A stretch of 64,000 bases of DNA from Bacillota bacterium (lineage in GTDB: Bacteria; Bacillota; Clostridia; Acetivibrionales; DTU013), in NCBI GenBank assembly GCA_023435745.1, contig JAEZMD010000001.1:109305-173304 (forward strand), read 5' to 3'. The notes beneath the pieces were generated by a model. It searched no databases. It was not told the origin of the DNA and saw nothing but the letters and a program-made list of their open reading frames with translations. This document shows, one piece after another, positions 52,107 through 61,200 of this stretch. How positions within the stretch are numbered: position 1 is the stretch's first letter; each line of letters opens with the position of its first letter. The translations under genes were made by a program, and so were the position numbers.

Positions 52107-52874
52107 ATGAAAAAAATAACCGCTTTTATCGGAAGCGCACGAAGAAAAGCAACCTACGAGGCAATTCAGGAATTTGAGAAAAATTTGAAGCAACATGAAG
52201 AGATTGAGTTTGAGTTTGTTTTCTTAAGCGAGTATAACCTGAAGTTTTGTCAGGGTTGCTGCCAATGCTTTGATAAGGGAGAAGAGTTTTGTCCGCTAAA
52301 GGATGACAGGGACGTACTGCTGGAAAAGATAGAGCATTCGGACGGTGTTATATTTGCAACGCCAAGTTACGCTTATCAGGTTTCGGCACGCATGAAGAAT
52401 TTTATTGACCGGATTGCCTTTATATTCCACAGACCAAGATTCTTCGGAAAGTCCTTTACAGCCATAATTACTCAAGGCGTTCCCGCAGGAGATAAAATAC
52501 GCAAATATCTTGAAGGCTCCGGGGAAAACCTGGGATTTCATGTGACGAAGGGGTGTTGTGTCTGGACGTTGGATCCAATGTCCGAAAGTCAGAGAAAAAG
52601 TTTAAAGCAAAGTGTCAAAAAATGCTCGGATCGGTTTTACAAGGATCTGATCCGTAAGACACTTCCGAAGCCTTCTCTTTTCAGGCTGATGATATTCAGA
52701 ACGGGGCGCACCGGCCTTCAGCATGCAAATGTGAAATACTATGATTATTACTATTTCAAGGAAAAAGGCTGGTTTGAGTCTGCTTATTATTACGAAATAT
52801 CGTTAGGTCCAATTAAAAAGCTCTTTGGCTTTATCTTTGATTTTTTAGGTCGCCAGATTGTTAAACATATGTAA
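52107..52874 (+). CDS. flavodoxin-like NADPH-dependent FMN reductase family protein
   Basis: About 255 residues. MKKITAFIGSARRKATYEAI is the FMN phosphate-binding loop, CQGCCQCFDKGEEFCPLKDD near residue 50 a Cys motif seen in clostridial members, then GVIFATPSYAYQVSARMKNFIDR near 88. ATG 52107 follows GAGGTGAT. The C-terminal 90 residues are longer than in typical members and aromatic-rich. Physiological substrate unknown. It stands alone. Confidence 0.85.
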   Translation: MKKITAFIGSARRKATYEAIQEFEKNLKQHEEIEFEFVFLSEYNLKFCQGCCQCFDKGEEFCPLKDDRDVLLEKIEHSDGVIFATPSYAYQVSARMKNFIDRIAFIFHRPRFFGKSFTAIITQGVPAGDKIRKYLEGSGENLGFHVTKGCCVWTLDPMSESQRKSLKQSVKKCSDRFYKDLIRKTLPKPSLFRLMIFRTGRTGLQHANVKYYDYYYFKEKGWFESAYYYEISLGPIKKLFGFIFDFLGRQIVKHM

Positions 52875-52937
52875 AAACTTCAAAAAAAACACTTGATGTC
52901 AAAACACAGTGTCAAATCACAGCATATCAAAAACCAA

Positions 52938-52966
52938 TTGCAGATTAGCATAAAATGGTATATAAT
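52938..52966 (+). promoter_or_regulatory. promoter of the two-component operon
   Basis: TTGCAG (52938-52943), 17 bases, TATAAT (52961-52966). Transcription would start about 52973, giving a 95-base leader that includes the duplicated start region. Confidence 0.8.
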
Positions 52967-53008
52967 TTGGATGTTATCTATGCTATAGAAACGTACGACA
53001 CGTCTGCC

Positions 53009-53095
53009 AGAAGGGAAGACAATATGTTTGGGATCTTTCTTGTCGAATGTGAGAAGGGGAGACAATATGTTTAAGGTCTTTCTTGTCGAAGATGA
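53009..53095 (+). repeat. 43-base imperfect tandem duplication of a gene start
   Basis: The segment with ribosome binding site, ATG and first codons of the response regulator (from about 53052) is preceded by a diverged copy (from about 53009) with the same GAAGGG-AGACAATATGTTT core, period 43. The first copy has its own ATG at 53024 and a good ribosome binding site, and is read as MFGIFLVECEKGRQYV before a stop that overlaps the true start region. Confidence 0.85.
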
Positions 53096-54683
53096 GATCG
53101 TGGTACGCGAAGGTATACGCAAAAACATTCTTTGGGAGCAGTACGGTTTTCAATATACCGGCGACGCTTCGGACGGAGAACTCGCTCTGCCTTTGATTCG
53201 TCAGATACAACCCGATCTTCTGATTACAGATATCAAAATGCCGTTTATGGACGGATTGGCGTTGATTGAGCTTGTTCGAAAGGAGCTGCCGAGGACAAAA
53301 ATTATCATCATCAGCGGACACGATGATTTTTCCTATGCGCAGCAGGCTATTCGCATGGGTGTGGATCAATACCTGCTCAAGCCAATCCTGCGGGGAAAGA
53401 TGGTGGAGATCCTGATTGCGCTGCACAAGAAGATGGAAGCCGAGCGGCAGCAGCAGGAATACCTCGAGATATTCCAGCGCGAGGTCCGGGAGTACGAAAC
53501 GTTTGCTCGCAGAAGGTTTTTCGAGCAAATGGTCACCGGCGGCCTGAGCGTATTGGAAATCTCCGAAACCGCGAAGGCGATGGATATCGATATAAACGCT
53601 CCATTCTACAATATCGTACTCTTTTCGCTAAACAGCGCCGGCTACGATGGAAGTGCACCGGAGAGCTATACGGGTACGCTCACGCGGATTCATGACAAGA
53701 TCAGGCAGTATATAGCCGGTCACCCGGAGTTGATTCTTTTTATATGGAACGTCACGACCTACGCCGTTTTGGTAAAAGGCGAACAGGATGATATCGCGGG
53801 GCGGACAGACGATTGCATCAGAAACATCCAGAGCTGCTGCGCCTTGGAGGACCGCGATGTAACCTGGCATATCGCATCCGGCACTCCGGTTTCGCGGCTT
53901 GGTTCCATACCGGTCTGCTTTTCGGAGGCGAGTCGCGTTTTGTCATATCGTTATCTTTGTCCGCAGGAGCATATCCTGTCTGAAGCAAGCATACAGGGTT
54001 TCAGGAAAAAGGACGGTCCCGTAACGGACACATGTAAAAGAGGAATTGATCAGGAGCGTATTTATAATTTTTTTAGCAGCGGAACAGGAGAGGAAATCGA
54101 CCGCTTTATAGATCAACTGTTGCATAGCGTTGAAGGGGAAGCCGTCTCCCTGAAATTATTCTGCAGGTATCTGGCTATGACGGTTTACCTGGCTGCGGCA
54201 GAATACCTTGATTCGATTGGCTGTCGGACTGAAAGCTTCAGGTCGCTGGGGCTTCGACCGAATGACAGTGTGTCGACGCCGGAGGAAGCTCGACAGTATG
54301 TGCGCCAGGTTATGCGGCAGACGATTGAGCTGCGCGACGGCGAAAGTAAAAAGCAGCAGAGCGACCTGCTGAACCAGGCAATTGAGTTTATTGACGCTCA
54401 TTATAAAGAAGAGTCGCTATCACTCGACAGGGTGGCGAAAAAAGTGAACATCAGCCCAAACTACTTTTCGGCGATATTCAGCCAGGAAGTCGGGCTAACC
54501 TTTATAGAATACCTGACCGGCAAACGGATCGACGAGGCGAAGCGTATGCTCCTTCAAACGGACAAGCGTTCGGGCGAGATTGCTCTGGCAGTCGGTTATA
54601 AGGATCCGCATTATTTCAGTTTTGTGTTTAGGAAAGTTACGGGTTGCTCGCCTAGTGAATATCGCAGAGGAGATAAGAAGTGA
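53067..54683 (+). CDS. YesN-type response regulator with AraC helix-turn-helix
   Basis: A 538-residue regulator: receiver domain (residues 1-120; VFLVEDE, phosphoacceptor Asp55 in LLITDIKMPFMDG, Lys in YLLKPI), a middle domain of about 300 residues and a C-terminal AraC HTH (about 440-535; LDRVAKKVNISPNYFSAIFSQEVGLTFIEYLTGKRIDEAKRML). ATG 53067 with AAGGGGAG upstream. It overlaps the kinase gene (GTGA). Probably controls the sugar transporter genes downstream, as YesN-type regulators commonly do. Confidence 0.93.
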   Translation: MFKVFLVEDEIVVREGIRKNILWEQYGFQYTGDASDGELALPLIRQIQPDLLITDIKMPFMDGLALIELVRKELPRTKIIIISGHDDFSYAQQAIRMGVDQYLLKPILRGKMVEILIALHKKMEAERQQQEYLEIFQREVREYETFARRRFFEQMVTGGLSVLEISETAKAMDIDINAPFYNIVLFSLNSAGYDGSAPESYTGTLTRIHDKIRQYIAGHPELILFIWNVTTYAVLVKGEQDDIAGRTDDCIRNIQSCCALEDRDVTWHIASGTPVSRLGSIPVCFSEASRVLSYRYLCPQEHILSEASIQGFRKKDGPVTDTCKRGIDQERIYNFFSSGTGEEIDRFIDQLLHSVEGEAVSLKLFCRYLAMTVYLAAAEYLDSIGCRTESFRSLGLRPNDSVSTPEEARQYVRQVMRQTIELRDGESKKQQSDLLNQAIEFIDAHYKEESLSLDRVAKKVNISPNYFSAIFSQEVGLTFIEYLTGKRIDEAKRMLLQTDKRSGEIALAVGYKDPHYFSFVFRKVTGCSPSEYRRGDKK

Positions 54684-56125
54684 GCGTCATTTTCCGGCCA
54701 AAAGCGAAAAACGGGAAAATAACAATGCAGAGCAAACTCTGGAGTATGATCCTGATTGTCACGTTTCCGCTGATGATTGTCATCATTGCGATCGCATCCA
54801 TCGGGATAGGGTATGTGCTTCAGTATAACGCGATACTGAACAACGTCACGACAGCGTCGGACTTCAATCGGAACTTCAAGGAAGATGTAGATCTGAAAAT
54901 GTATTATTATGTGATCGAAAGCCAGTATTCAGAAGGGCTGCCGATCAGAGAGGTGCAGTCCGCGGAGACGATAGCGCGAAAGCTGATCGACACAACGACG
55001 GAAAAGGACAGCCTGCGCTCTATCAGCAGCGTGCTTAGCCTGTGCCACAATCTTGAGGATAAAATCAATCAGATCGCGGAAACGAAGGAGTACAATTCCC
55101 GGGAGGACCAACTGGAAAACAATATCTATATCCTGACAGACCTGATTCAGGAGTACATGTATACCTATTTATATTATGAGGCGGTGCATCTTGACGCTCT
55201 GCAGACGACCCTGATCAGAAATATGTTCATTTTGATGAGCGTAGTCGTTGTTTTGTCGCTGGTACTTCTGAATTTTCTGTTAACCAAGTCAAGAAAACTT
55301 AGCAGCAGGATTGTTGATCCGATCGACAGGATCTGCGAACGGCTGGAAGCGATCGGCAAAGGCAGTCTGCTTGTGTGCGAACCGATTCAGGCTGATGTTG
55401 AGGAAGTACAGCTTCTGACGGATGGCATTGAAAGCATGGTCGGGCATCTGAAGCGGCTGATTGATAAGAACACCGAGCAGGAAAAGCAGCGTCGGCGCGC
55501 TGAATTAGCACTGCTGCAGGCGCAGATCAACCCGCATTTTCTTTACAACACTCTTGATGCAATTATCTGGTTGATTGAATCCGGAGAAATCAGCGAAGCT
55601 GTTACGATGGTTAGCAGCCTTTCAAGCTATTTCCGCTTTTCCTTGAGCCGCGGCAAAAACGTCATCTCGCTTGCCGAGGAGGAACAGCACATTCGAAGCT
55701 ATCTGGAAATCCAGCAGGTGCGCTATAGAGATCTGATGGAATATGAAATTGACATTCCTGAGAAGCTGAAATATTTCATCCTTCCGAAGCTCACTTTGCA
55801 ACCGTTGGTGGAAAACGCGCTGTATCACGGCATAAAAAACAGACGCCGTAAAGGCTTTATCCGAGTGACCGGCAGAATACAGGGTGAACTAATGCTTCTG
55901 GAGGTGGCGGACGACGGTCCCGGTATGACGCAGGAACGTCTGAGCGAGGTACGGGCTTCGCTGGAAAAAGGAAGTCTTGAAGGCTTCGGGCTGAGGGCGG
56001 TGCACCAGAGAATTAAAATACTGTTCGGCGGAGAATACGGTTTATCTGTGGAAAGCACACCGGATGTCGGTACAAGGATCATTGTAACGATCCCAATGCA
56101 GACAGTCGAAGAGTCAAGCGGATAG
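54680..56125 (+). CDS. YesM-type sensor histidine kinase
   Basis: A 481-residue membrane kinase: membrane helix about residues 21-45, an extracellular sensor of about 130 residues, second helix about 176-196, HAMP linker (VDPIDRICERLEAIGKGSL), His kinase motif QINPHFLYNTLDAIIWLIESGE near 280, N-box LQPLVENALYHGIKN near 375 and G-box VADDGPGM. The start is GTG 54680 in the GTGA overlap. Partner of the YesN-type regulator. It may sense the sugar through the binding protein encoded next. Confidence 0.93.
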   Translation: MSVIFRPKAKNGKITMQSKLWSMILIVTFPLMIVIIAIASIGIGYVLQYNAILNNVTTASDFNRNFKEDVDLKMYYYVIESQYSEGLPIREVQSAETIARKLIDTTTEKDSLRSISSVLSLCHNLEDKINQIAETKEYNSREDQLENNIYILTDLIQEYMYTYLYYEAVHLDALQTTLIRNMFILMSVVVVLSLVLLNFLLTKSRKLSSRIVDPIDRICERLEAIGKGSLLVCEPIQADVEEVQLLTDGIESMVGHLKRLIDKNTEQEKQRRRAELALLQAQINPHFLYNTLDAIIWLIESGEISEAVTMVSSLSSYFRFSLSRGKNVISLAEEEQHIRSYLEIQQVRYRDLMEYEIDIPEKLKYFILPKLTLQPLVENALYHGIKNRRRKGFIRVTGRIQGELMLLEVADDGPGMTQERLSEVRASLEKGSLEGFGLRAVHQRIKILFGGEYGLSVESTPDVGTRIIVTIPMQTVEESSG

Positions 56126-56272
56126 ATTAATCTGTTGTGCTTGTTGACTTTATTCATTGCTCTGGTGTTTAAACTTAAGATCCTGTAAATTCAGCCCTAA
56201 TTCAAAATCAAACGTACCTCGCCCGTGGGCTATGGTCGTGGAACTTATTAAATTGTGGCAGGAGATGATGAC

Positions 56273-57268
56273 ATGAAAATGCGGATACTTGCTATAGCCA
56301 CCTGCCTTGCAGTTGTGCTTTGCGGCTGTTCAAAAGAGGCAAGGAGCACGGTGGGTGAAAATAAAGATCAACCGATCGTGGTCGGGTTTTCGCAGGTCGG
56401 CGCGGAATCGGAGTGGCGGGTGGAAAACACTGAGAGTATTAAGGCTGCGCTGTCCGAAGAAAACGGATATGATTTGATATTTGATGACGCCCGGCAGGAG
56501 CAGGAAAACCAGATCCGGGCGATTCGAACTTTTATACAGCAGGACGTAGACTACATCGTATTCTCTCCAAAAGTTGAAACAGGCTGGAGGGCTGTTCTGC
56601 AGGAAGCGAAGGAGGCCGGTATACCTGTCATTATGATTGACCGCGATATCGAAGCGGAGGACAAAGGCCTCTTAACGGCATATATCGGCTCGGATTTCCG
56701 GGAAGAAGGCGAGAAAGCCGTTCAGTGGCTGGAGAATCTGCTGGAAAAACAGGAGAGAGGGGCAAACGCAATCCGGATCGTCCATATCCAGGGAACGATA
56801 GGCTCTGCAGCGCAGATTGGCCGTACTGCTGCTCTTGAGCAGGCGATTATGCGACATCCCAACTGGGAAATGGTCGCGCAGGAATGCGGTGATTTTACCA
56901 GAGCCAAGACTTACGAAGTCATGAATGAAATCCTTAAGCAGACAAAAAGCATAGACGTCGTTTACTGCGAGAACGACGGCGAGGCGCTTGGCGCGATCGA
57001 TGCAATGGAAGAGGCAGGGCTGAAATGTAATGCCGACGACGGTGTAATCGTCATATCGTTCGATGCGACAAAGCTTGCGCTTGAATACTGTCTGGAGGGA
57101 AAAATCGGGCTGGATGTGGAATGTAATCCTCTGCAGGGTCCCTATGTTGACGAAATAGTCAAGCGGCTGGAGCGCGGGGAGCCGATTGAGCGCGAGAAAT
57201 ATATCGAGGAGACGCAGTTTGACTGCTTCACTATCACGCCGGAAATGATTGAAAGCCGGGATTATTGA
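56273..57268 (+). CDS. sugar-binding lipoprotein, YtfQ-like (first copy)
   Basis: About 331 residues, periplasmic-binding-protein family 1 fold. Lipobox VVLCGC (Cys near 18). The YtfQ group pattern VGFSQVGAESEWRVENTESIKAALSEENGYDLIF appears near residue 37, and DRDIEAEDKGLLTAYIGSDFREEGEKAVQWL near 120. ATG 56273 follows AGGAGA by 9 bases. Separated from the kinase by 147 bases and from a second binding protein gene by 209 bases. It is possibly a sensor accessory for YesM (inference) or the importer's binding protein. Confidence 0.9.
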   Translation: MKMRILAIATCLAVVLCGCSKEARSTVGENKDQPIVVGFSQVGAESEWRVENTESIKAALSEENGYDLIFDDARQEQENQIRAIRTFIQQDVDYIVFSPKVETGWRAVLQEAKEAGIPVIMIDRDIEAEDKGLLTAYIGSDFREEGEKAVQWLENLLEKQERGANAIRIVHIQGTIGSAAQIGRTAALEQAIMRHPNWEMVAQECGDFTRAKTYEVMNEILKQTKSIDVVYCENDGEALGAIDAMEEAGLKCNADDGVIVISFDATKLALEYCLEGKIGLDVECNPLQGPYVDEIVKRLERGEPIEREKYIEETQFDCFTITPEMIESRDY

Positions 57269-57477
57269 AAGGTAGTTTTTTTACTTTATACGGTTGAAAA
57301 TTTACGATCGATTCCGGAACTGTCAGGGTTCGGAAGTTTCATTGTTCGCTTTTTTACCCAGGTTGTTGAAATTCTTACACGGTTCTTCCTCTCCTATTGT
57401 TTTACATTTATACGGATGATATAAAAAAAAAGAAGATATATCTTCGAATTAAAATGTATATTGGGAGGAAGCGAAGT
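57269..57477. other. regulatory region before the transporter operon
   Basis: An inverted repeat TTCCGGAAC...GGTTCGGAA (57311-57334) lies early in the gap. A perfect 14-base palindrome GAAGATATATCTTC (57432-57445) lies 32 bases before the ATG and may be an operator. No clean -35/-10 pair seen. Confidence 0.5.
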
Positions 57478-58446
57478 ATGAAAAAATCCATTATTATTCT
57501 TCTTGTTGTCGCGTTGGTATTTGGGCTGTGCGCATGCACTGCGAAAGGGCCTGGAGCGAAAGGTCCCATTAAAGTTGGTATTGTCAACAATCCACCGTCC
57601 GAGTCAGGCTATCGCGCGGCGAATGTGGCAGACTTTGAGAAAGTCTTCACGGAAGCTAATGGATATAAGGTCTCAACCTTCTACAGCCTGAAGAATGATG
57701 AGCAGTTAAATGCAGCTGCACAGTTTGTTACAGACGGGGTTGACTATCTTCTTATCTCAGCCGCTGCTACAGACGGTTGGGACACTGTTCTTAAAAACGC
57801 AAAGGAAGCCGGCATCAAAGTATTCCTCTTTGACCGTATGATGAATGCTGATGAAAGCCTGTATGAAGCTGCTGTTGTTTCCGACATGGCTAATCAGGGC
57901 ACTACGGCTGTAAATTGGTTGAAAGAGCAGAAGCTACCTGAGTATAACGTCATTCACATTCAGGGCGCGATGGGTTCCGATGCACAAATAGGCCGTACAG
58001 CCGCGTTAGACACTGAATTTGCAGCGGGCACCATGAAAAAGGTTGTACAGCAGACTGCTACCTGGGATGAAGCCACGGCAAAGCAGATTGTAGAATCAGT
58101 GATCAATTCCAAGGAAAAATTCAATGTTATCTATGCCGAAAATGATGGTATGGCAAAGGGCGCTGTTGCAGCGCTGGATGAAGCCGGTATCACCCACGGC
58201 GTTGGCAAGGATGTTGTTGTAATGGGCTTCGATTGCAACAAGTGGGCGCTAAGAGAGCTGCTTGCAGGCAATTGGAACTATGACGGTCAGTGCAGCCCCT
58301 TCCAGGCCGCTGTAATCGAAGGAATGATAAAGAAACTGGAAGCCGGCGAGAAGCTTGCTCAAAAGAAGGTTATTTCAGAAGAGAAGGGCTTTGACGCAAA
58401 AACTATTACGCAGGCGGATATTGATACATACGGTCTTGGTGAATAA
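57478..58446 (+). CDS. sugar ABC transporter substrate-binding lipoprotein, YtfQ-like (second copy)
   Basis: A 322-residue binding protein; signal MKKSIIILLVVALVFGLCAC with lipidation near Cys20. Mature part VGIVNNPPSESGYRAANVADFEKVFTEANGYKV and, near residue 160, HIQGAMGSDAQIGRTAALD, which closely resembles the first copy (HIQGTIGSAAQIGRTAALE). GGGAGG before ATG 57478. It is the natural partner of the transporter genes that follow. A hairpin separates it from them. Confidence 0.92.
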   Translation: MKKSIIILLVVALVFGLCACTAKGPGAKGPIKVGIVNNPPSESGYRAANVADFEKVFTEANGYKVSTFYSLKNDEQLNAAAQFVTDGVDYLLISAAATDGWDTVLKNAKEAGIKVFLFDRMMNADESLYEAAVVSDMANQGTTAVNWLKEQKLPEYNVIHIQGAMGSDAQIGRTAALDTEFAAGTMKKVVQQTATWDEATAKQIVESVINSKEKFNVIYAENDGMAKGAVAALDEAGITHGVGKDVVVMGFDCNKWALRELLAGNWNYDGQCSPFQAAVIEGMIKKLEAGEKLAQKKVISEEKGFDAKTITQADIDTYGLGE

Positions 58447-58524
58447 TCTGTAAAAGTCTACAGATACAGACATCGGGCTCATTTTCTGCGGAAGCTATTT
58501 TGACGATGCCCAAGCATGTGCGAT

Positions 58525-58556
58525 GCGGAGTATGCGGATATTTTCCGCATACTCGC
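58525..58556 (+). promoter_or_regulatory. intra-operon stem-loop after the binding-protein gene
   Basis: GCGGAGTATGCGG (58525-58537) pairs with CCGCATACTCGC (58545-58556) over 12 bases with one bulge. No T run follows. Such hairpins often protect the binding-protein mRNA and lower expression of the genes behind it. Confidence 0.7.
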
Positions 58557-58601
58557 ACCGCCATCTCTATGTAACTACCATTGCTTAAAGGACGGATACC
58601 T

Positions 58602-60122
58602 ATGCAAAACGATATTGTTTTATCCATGCGGAAAATATGCAAATCATTCCCGGGTGTACGAGCCTTGCATAATGTGGATTTTACTCTATGCAAAGGCGAA
58701 ATTCACGCCCTGATGGGTGAAAATGGAGCCGGCAAGTCAACCCTGATCAAAGTTTTGACAGGCGTTTTTCCTAAAGATTCAGGCCAAATCCACATAGCGG
58801 GCATTAACAAGGAAATTTATGTTAAATCGCCTCAAGAGGCTCAGAATTTAGGCATCAGCACGGTTTATCAGGAGATAACCCTTTGCCCCAATCTTACAGT
58901 TGCCGAAAATATGTTCATCGGTCGGGGCAATTACCGTTTTGTAAATTGGCGCTCTATGGAAAAGAAGACGACGGAGATACTTGACAGGCTTAATATCCCG
59001 GCGAGAGCTGCTCAGCAGCTTTCCACCTGCTCGCTGGCCGTTCAGCAAATGGTCGCCATTGCCCGCGCTGTAGATATGGACTGCAAGGTTCTTATACTGG
59101 ACGAACCGACCTCCTCGCTGGACGAAAACGAGGTTGCGAAGCTTTTTTCTCTTATGCGCGAACTGAAGTCCCGCGGTGTCGGTATCATCTTCATAACACA
59201 CTTTCTTGATCAGGCTTATGAGATATGTGACAAGATTACCGTCTTGCGCAATGGTGAGTTTGCAGGGGAGTACGAAATAAAGGATTTGCCGCGGGTACAG
59301 CTAATTTCAAAGATGTTGGGCAAGGAACTTAACGACATTTCAGCGCTGCATAATCGAAAGGCATTACAAGCCGGGGCAGACGCCACACCCGTTTACGAGG
59401 CGTTTGGGTTATCAAGCGCGGAGAGTACAAAAGCGTTCGACTTCAAAATTTGCATGGGAGAAGTAAACGGGTTTACCGGGCTTCTTGGCTCTGGCCGCAG
59501 CGAAAGTGTGCGTGCCATATTCGGCGCCGATAAAATTACAGGCGGCAGGGTGAGGGTATGCGGAAAAAACGTTAAAATAAGGAAACCCAAGGATGCAATG
59601 AAGCATGGTATCGGGTATCTGCCTGAGGACAGAAAACAAGATGGCATCATTGAGGATTTGTCCGTGCGTGAAAATATTATACTTGCACTGCAGGTAATGA
59701 AGGGCTTTTTTCGACCGTTTTCCAAAACTGAGGCGGAAGCCTTTGCAGATAAGTACATCAAATTATTAGGAATAAAAACCGCTTCGACGGATACGCCCAT
59801 AAAACAACTCTCGGGCGGTAATCAGCAGAAGGCAATACTTGCACGCTGGCTGCTCACAAATCCAAAATATCTTATCCTGGATGAACCGACGCGCGGTATT
59901 GACGTCGGTACAAAGGTTGATATACAAAAGCTTGTGCTCAAGCTTGCCGAAGACGGCGTCAGCGTTACGTTTATTTCATCCGAAATAGAGGAGATGCTTC
60001 GTACCTGTTCGCGGCTCATCGTTATGCGGGATCGTAATATAGTCGGCGAATTGAGGGGCGAGGACATGACACAAGCTAAAATTATGCATACGATAGCGGG
60101 GGAGGCAGCTCAAAATGGCTAA
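58602..60122 (+). CDS. sugar ABC transporter ATP-binding protein (MglA/YtfR type)
   Basis: A 506-residue ATPase with two ABC domains. First: Walker A GENGAGKSTLIKVL near residue 37, signature STCSLAVQQMVAIARAV, Walker B VLILDEPTSSLD. Second: degenerate Walker A-like GLLGSGRSESVRAIFG near 290, signature LSGGNQQKAILARWL, Walker B LILDEPTRGIDVGTK. ATG 58602 with AAAGGA upstream. Overlaps the first permease gene by 8 bases. Energises sugar uptake. Confidence 0.95.
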   Translation: MQNDIVLSMRKICKSFPGVRALHNVDFTLCKGEIHALMGENGAGKSTLIKVLTGVFPKDSGQIHIAGINKEIYVKSPQEAQNLGISTVYQEITLCPNLTVAENMFIGRGNYRFVNWRSMEKKTTEILDRLNIPARAAQQLSTCSLAVQQMVAIARAVDMDCKVLILDEPTSSLDENEVAKLFSLMRELKSRGVGIIFITHFLDQAYEICDKITVLRNGEFAGEYEIKDLPRVQLISKMLGKELNDISALHNRKALQAGADATPVYEAFGLSSAESTKAFDFKICMGEVNGFTGLLGSGRSESVRAIFGADKITGGRVRVCGKNVKIRKPKDAMKHGIGYLPEDRKQDGIIEDLSVRENIILALQVMKGFFRPFSKTEAEAFADKYIKLLGIKTASTDTPIKQLSGGNQQKAILARWLLTNPKYLILDEPTRGIDVGTKVDIQKLVLKLAEDGVSVTFISSEIEEMLRTCSRLIVMRDRNIVGELRGEDMTQAKIMHTIAGEAAQNG

Positions 60123-61200
60123 GGGCTTAAATAAATTCTCAAGGTCTCAATTGGTTGTCCCGCTGTTTGCGCTTTTTTTGCTGATTGTTTTTAATTTAAT
60201 CAGGGATGTTGGTTTTTTCTCAATATCTATTATAACCAACAACGATGGAAACACCGTTCTTTCTGGGAATTTGATCAGTATTATAAACGGCGCATCCGAG
60301 CTTGCTATCTTGGCAATCGGTATGACGCTGGTAACAGCATCGTCGAGAGGACAGGATATCAGCGTTGGCGCGGTGGCGGCGATAGCGGGAAGTATTTTTG
60401 TAAGTGTGCTTCGAGGGAATCAAATTACAATACCAATGATTCTTACCGCCTTTTTGGCGAGCTGTATCGTTGCAATTCTTTTCGGCGTATTCAATGGCAC
60501 ATTGGTTGCCGCATTCAAGATTCAACCAATGATTGCGACGCTAATAATGCTTTCTGCCGGACGCTCCATAGCTTATTGGATAAACGGCGGGGCTACGCCT
60601 ACTGTTTCAAGCCCGCTGTTAGTTAATATTGGAGGTTTTATTCCGGGCATCCCCATACCTACACCCATTCTTATTACGATACTATTCGGGGTGTTGATTT
60701 GGCTTGTCTTAAGATTCACCAATCTCGGGCTATACACACAAGCGGTTGGAATCAATGAAAAATCCGCACGCCTAAACGGAATCAACGCTGCCCTAATAAA
60801 ACTGATATCATTTATGATACTGGGAGTTTGCGTTGCTATTTCGGGCTGCATCAACGTTTGCAGAATTGGACTTATCAACCATGAAACCATCCTTTTAGAT
60901 ATCGAAATGGATGCTATTTTGGCAGTCGCCATCGGAGGCAATTCTCTCGGCGGCGGGAAATTTAACCTGGCCGGCTCAGTGATAGGGGCATTCATAATTC
61001 AAGCGTTAACGGTTACGCTTTATGCTATGAAGGTTCCTTCGACGGCGGTAAAAGCTTATAAGGCAATTGTTATTATAGCCATTGTTGTACTTAGTTCGCC
61101 AATTGTAAAAGAATATGCCCTTCAGCTACGCGATAAGCTTATAAAAAAACCGGCCAATATAACGGAGAATTGCGAAAATAACGGAGAATTAACGATATGA
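60115..61200 (+). CDS. sugar ABC transporter permease, YtfT-like
   Basis: A 361-residue permease of the ribose/galactofuranose family with about nine membrane helices. NGASELAILAIGMTLVTASSRGQDISVGAVAAIAGSI near residue 59 is the family motif (usually TGGIDLSVG), and GINEKSARLNGIN and GGNSLGGGKFNLAGSVIGAFII follow. Overlaps the next permease gene by 4 bases. Confidence 0.93.
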   Translation: MAKGLNKFSRSQLVVPLFALFLLIVFNLIRDVGFFSISIITNNDGNTVLSGNLISIINGASELAILAIGMTLVTASSRGQDISVGAVAAIAGSIFVSVLRGNQITIPMILTAFLASCIVAILFGVFNGTLVAAFKIQPMIATLIMLSAGRSIAYWINGGATPTVSSPLLVNIGGFIPGIPIPTPILITILFGVLIWLVLRFTNLGLYTQAVGINEKSARLNGINAALIKLISFMILGVCVAISGCINVCRIGLINHETILLDIEMDAILAVAIGGNSLGGGKFNLAGSVIGAFIIQALTVTLYAMKVPSTAVKAYKAIVIIAIVVLSSPIVKEYALQLRDKLIKKPANITENCENNGELTI

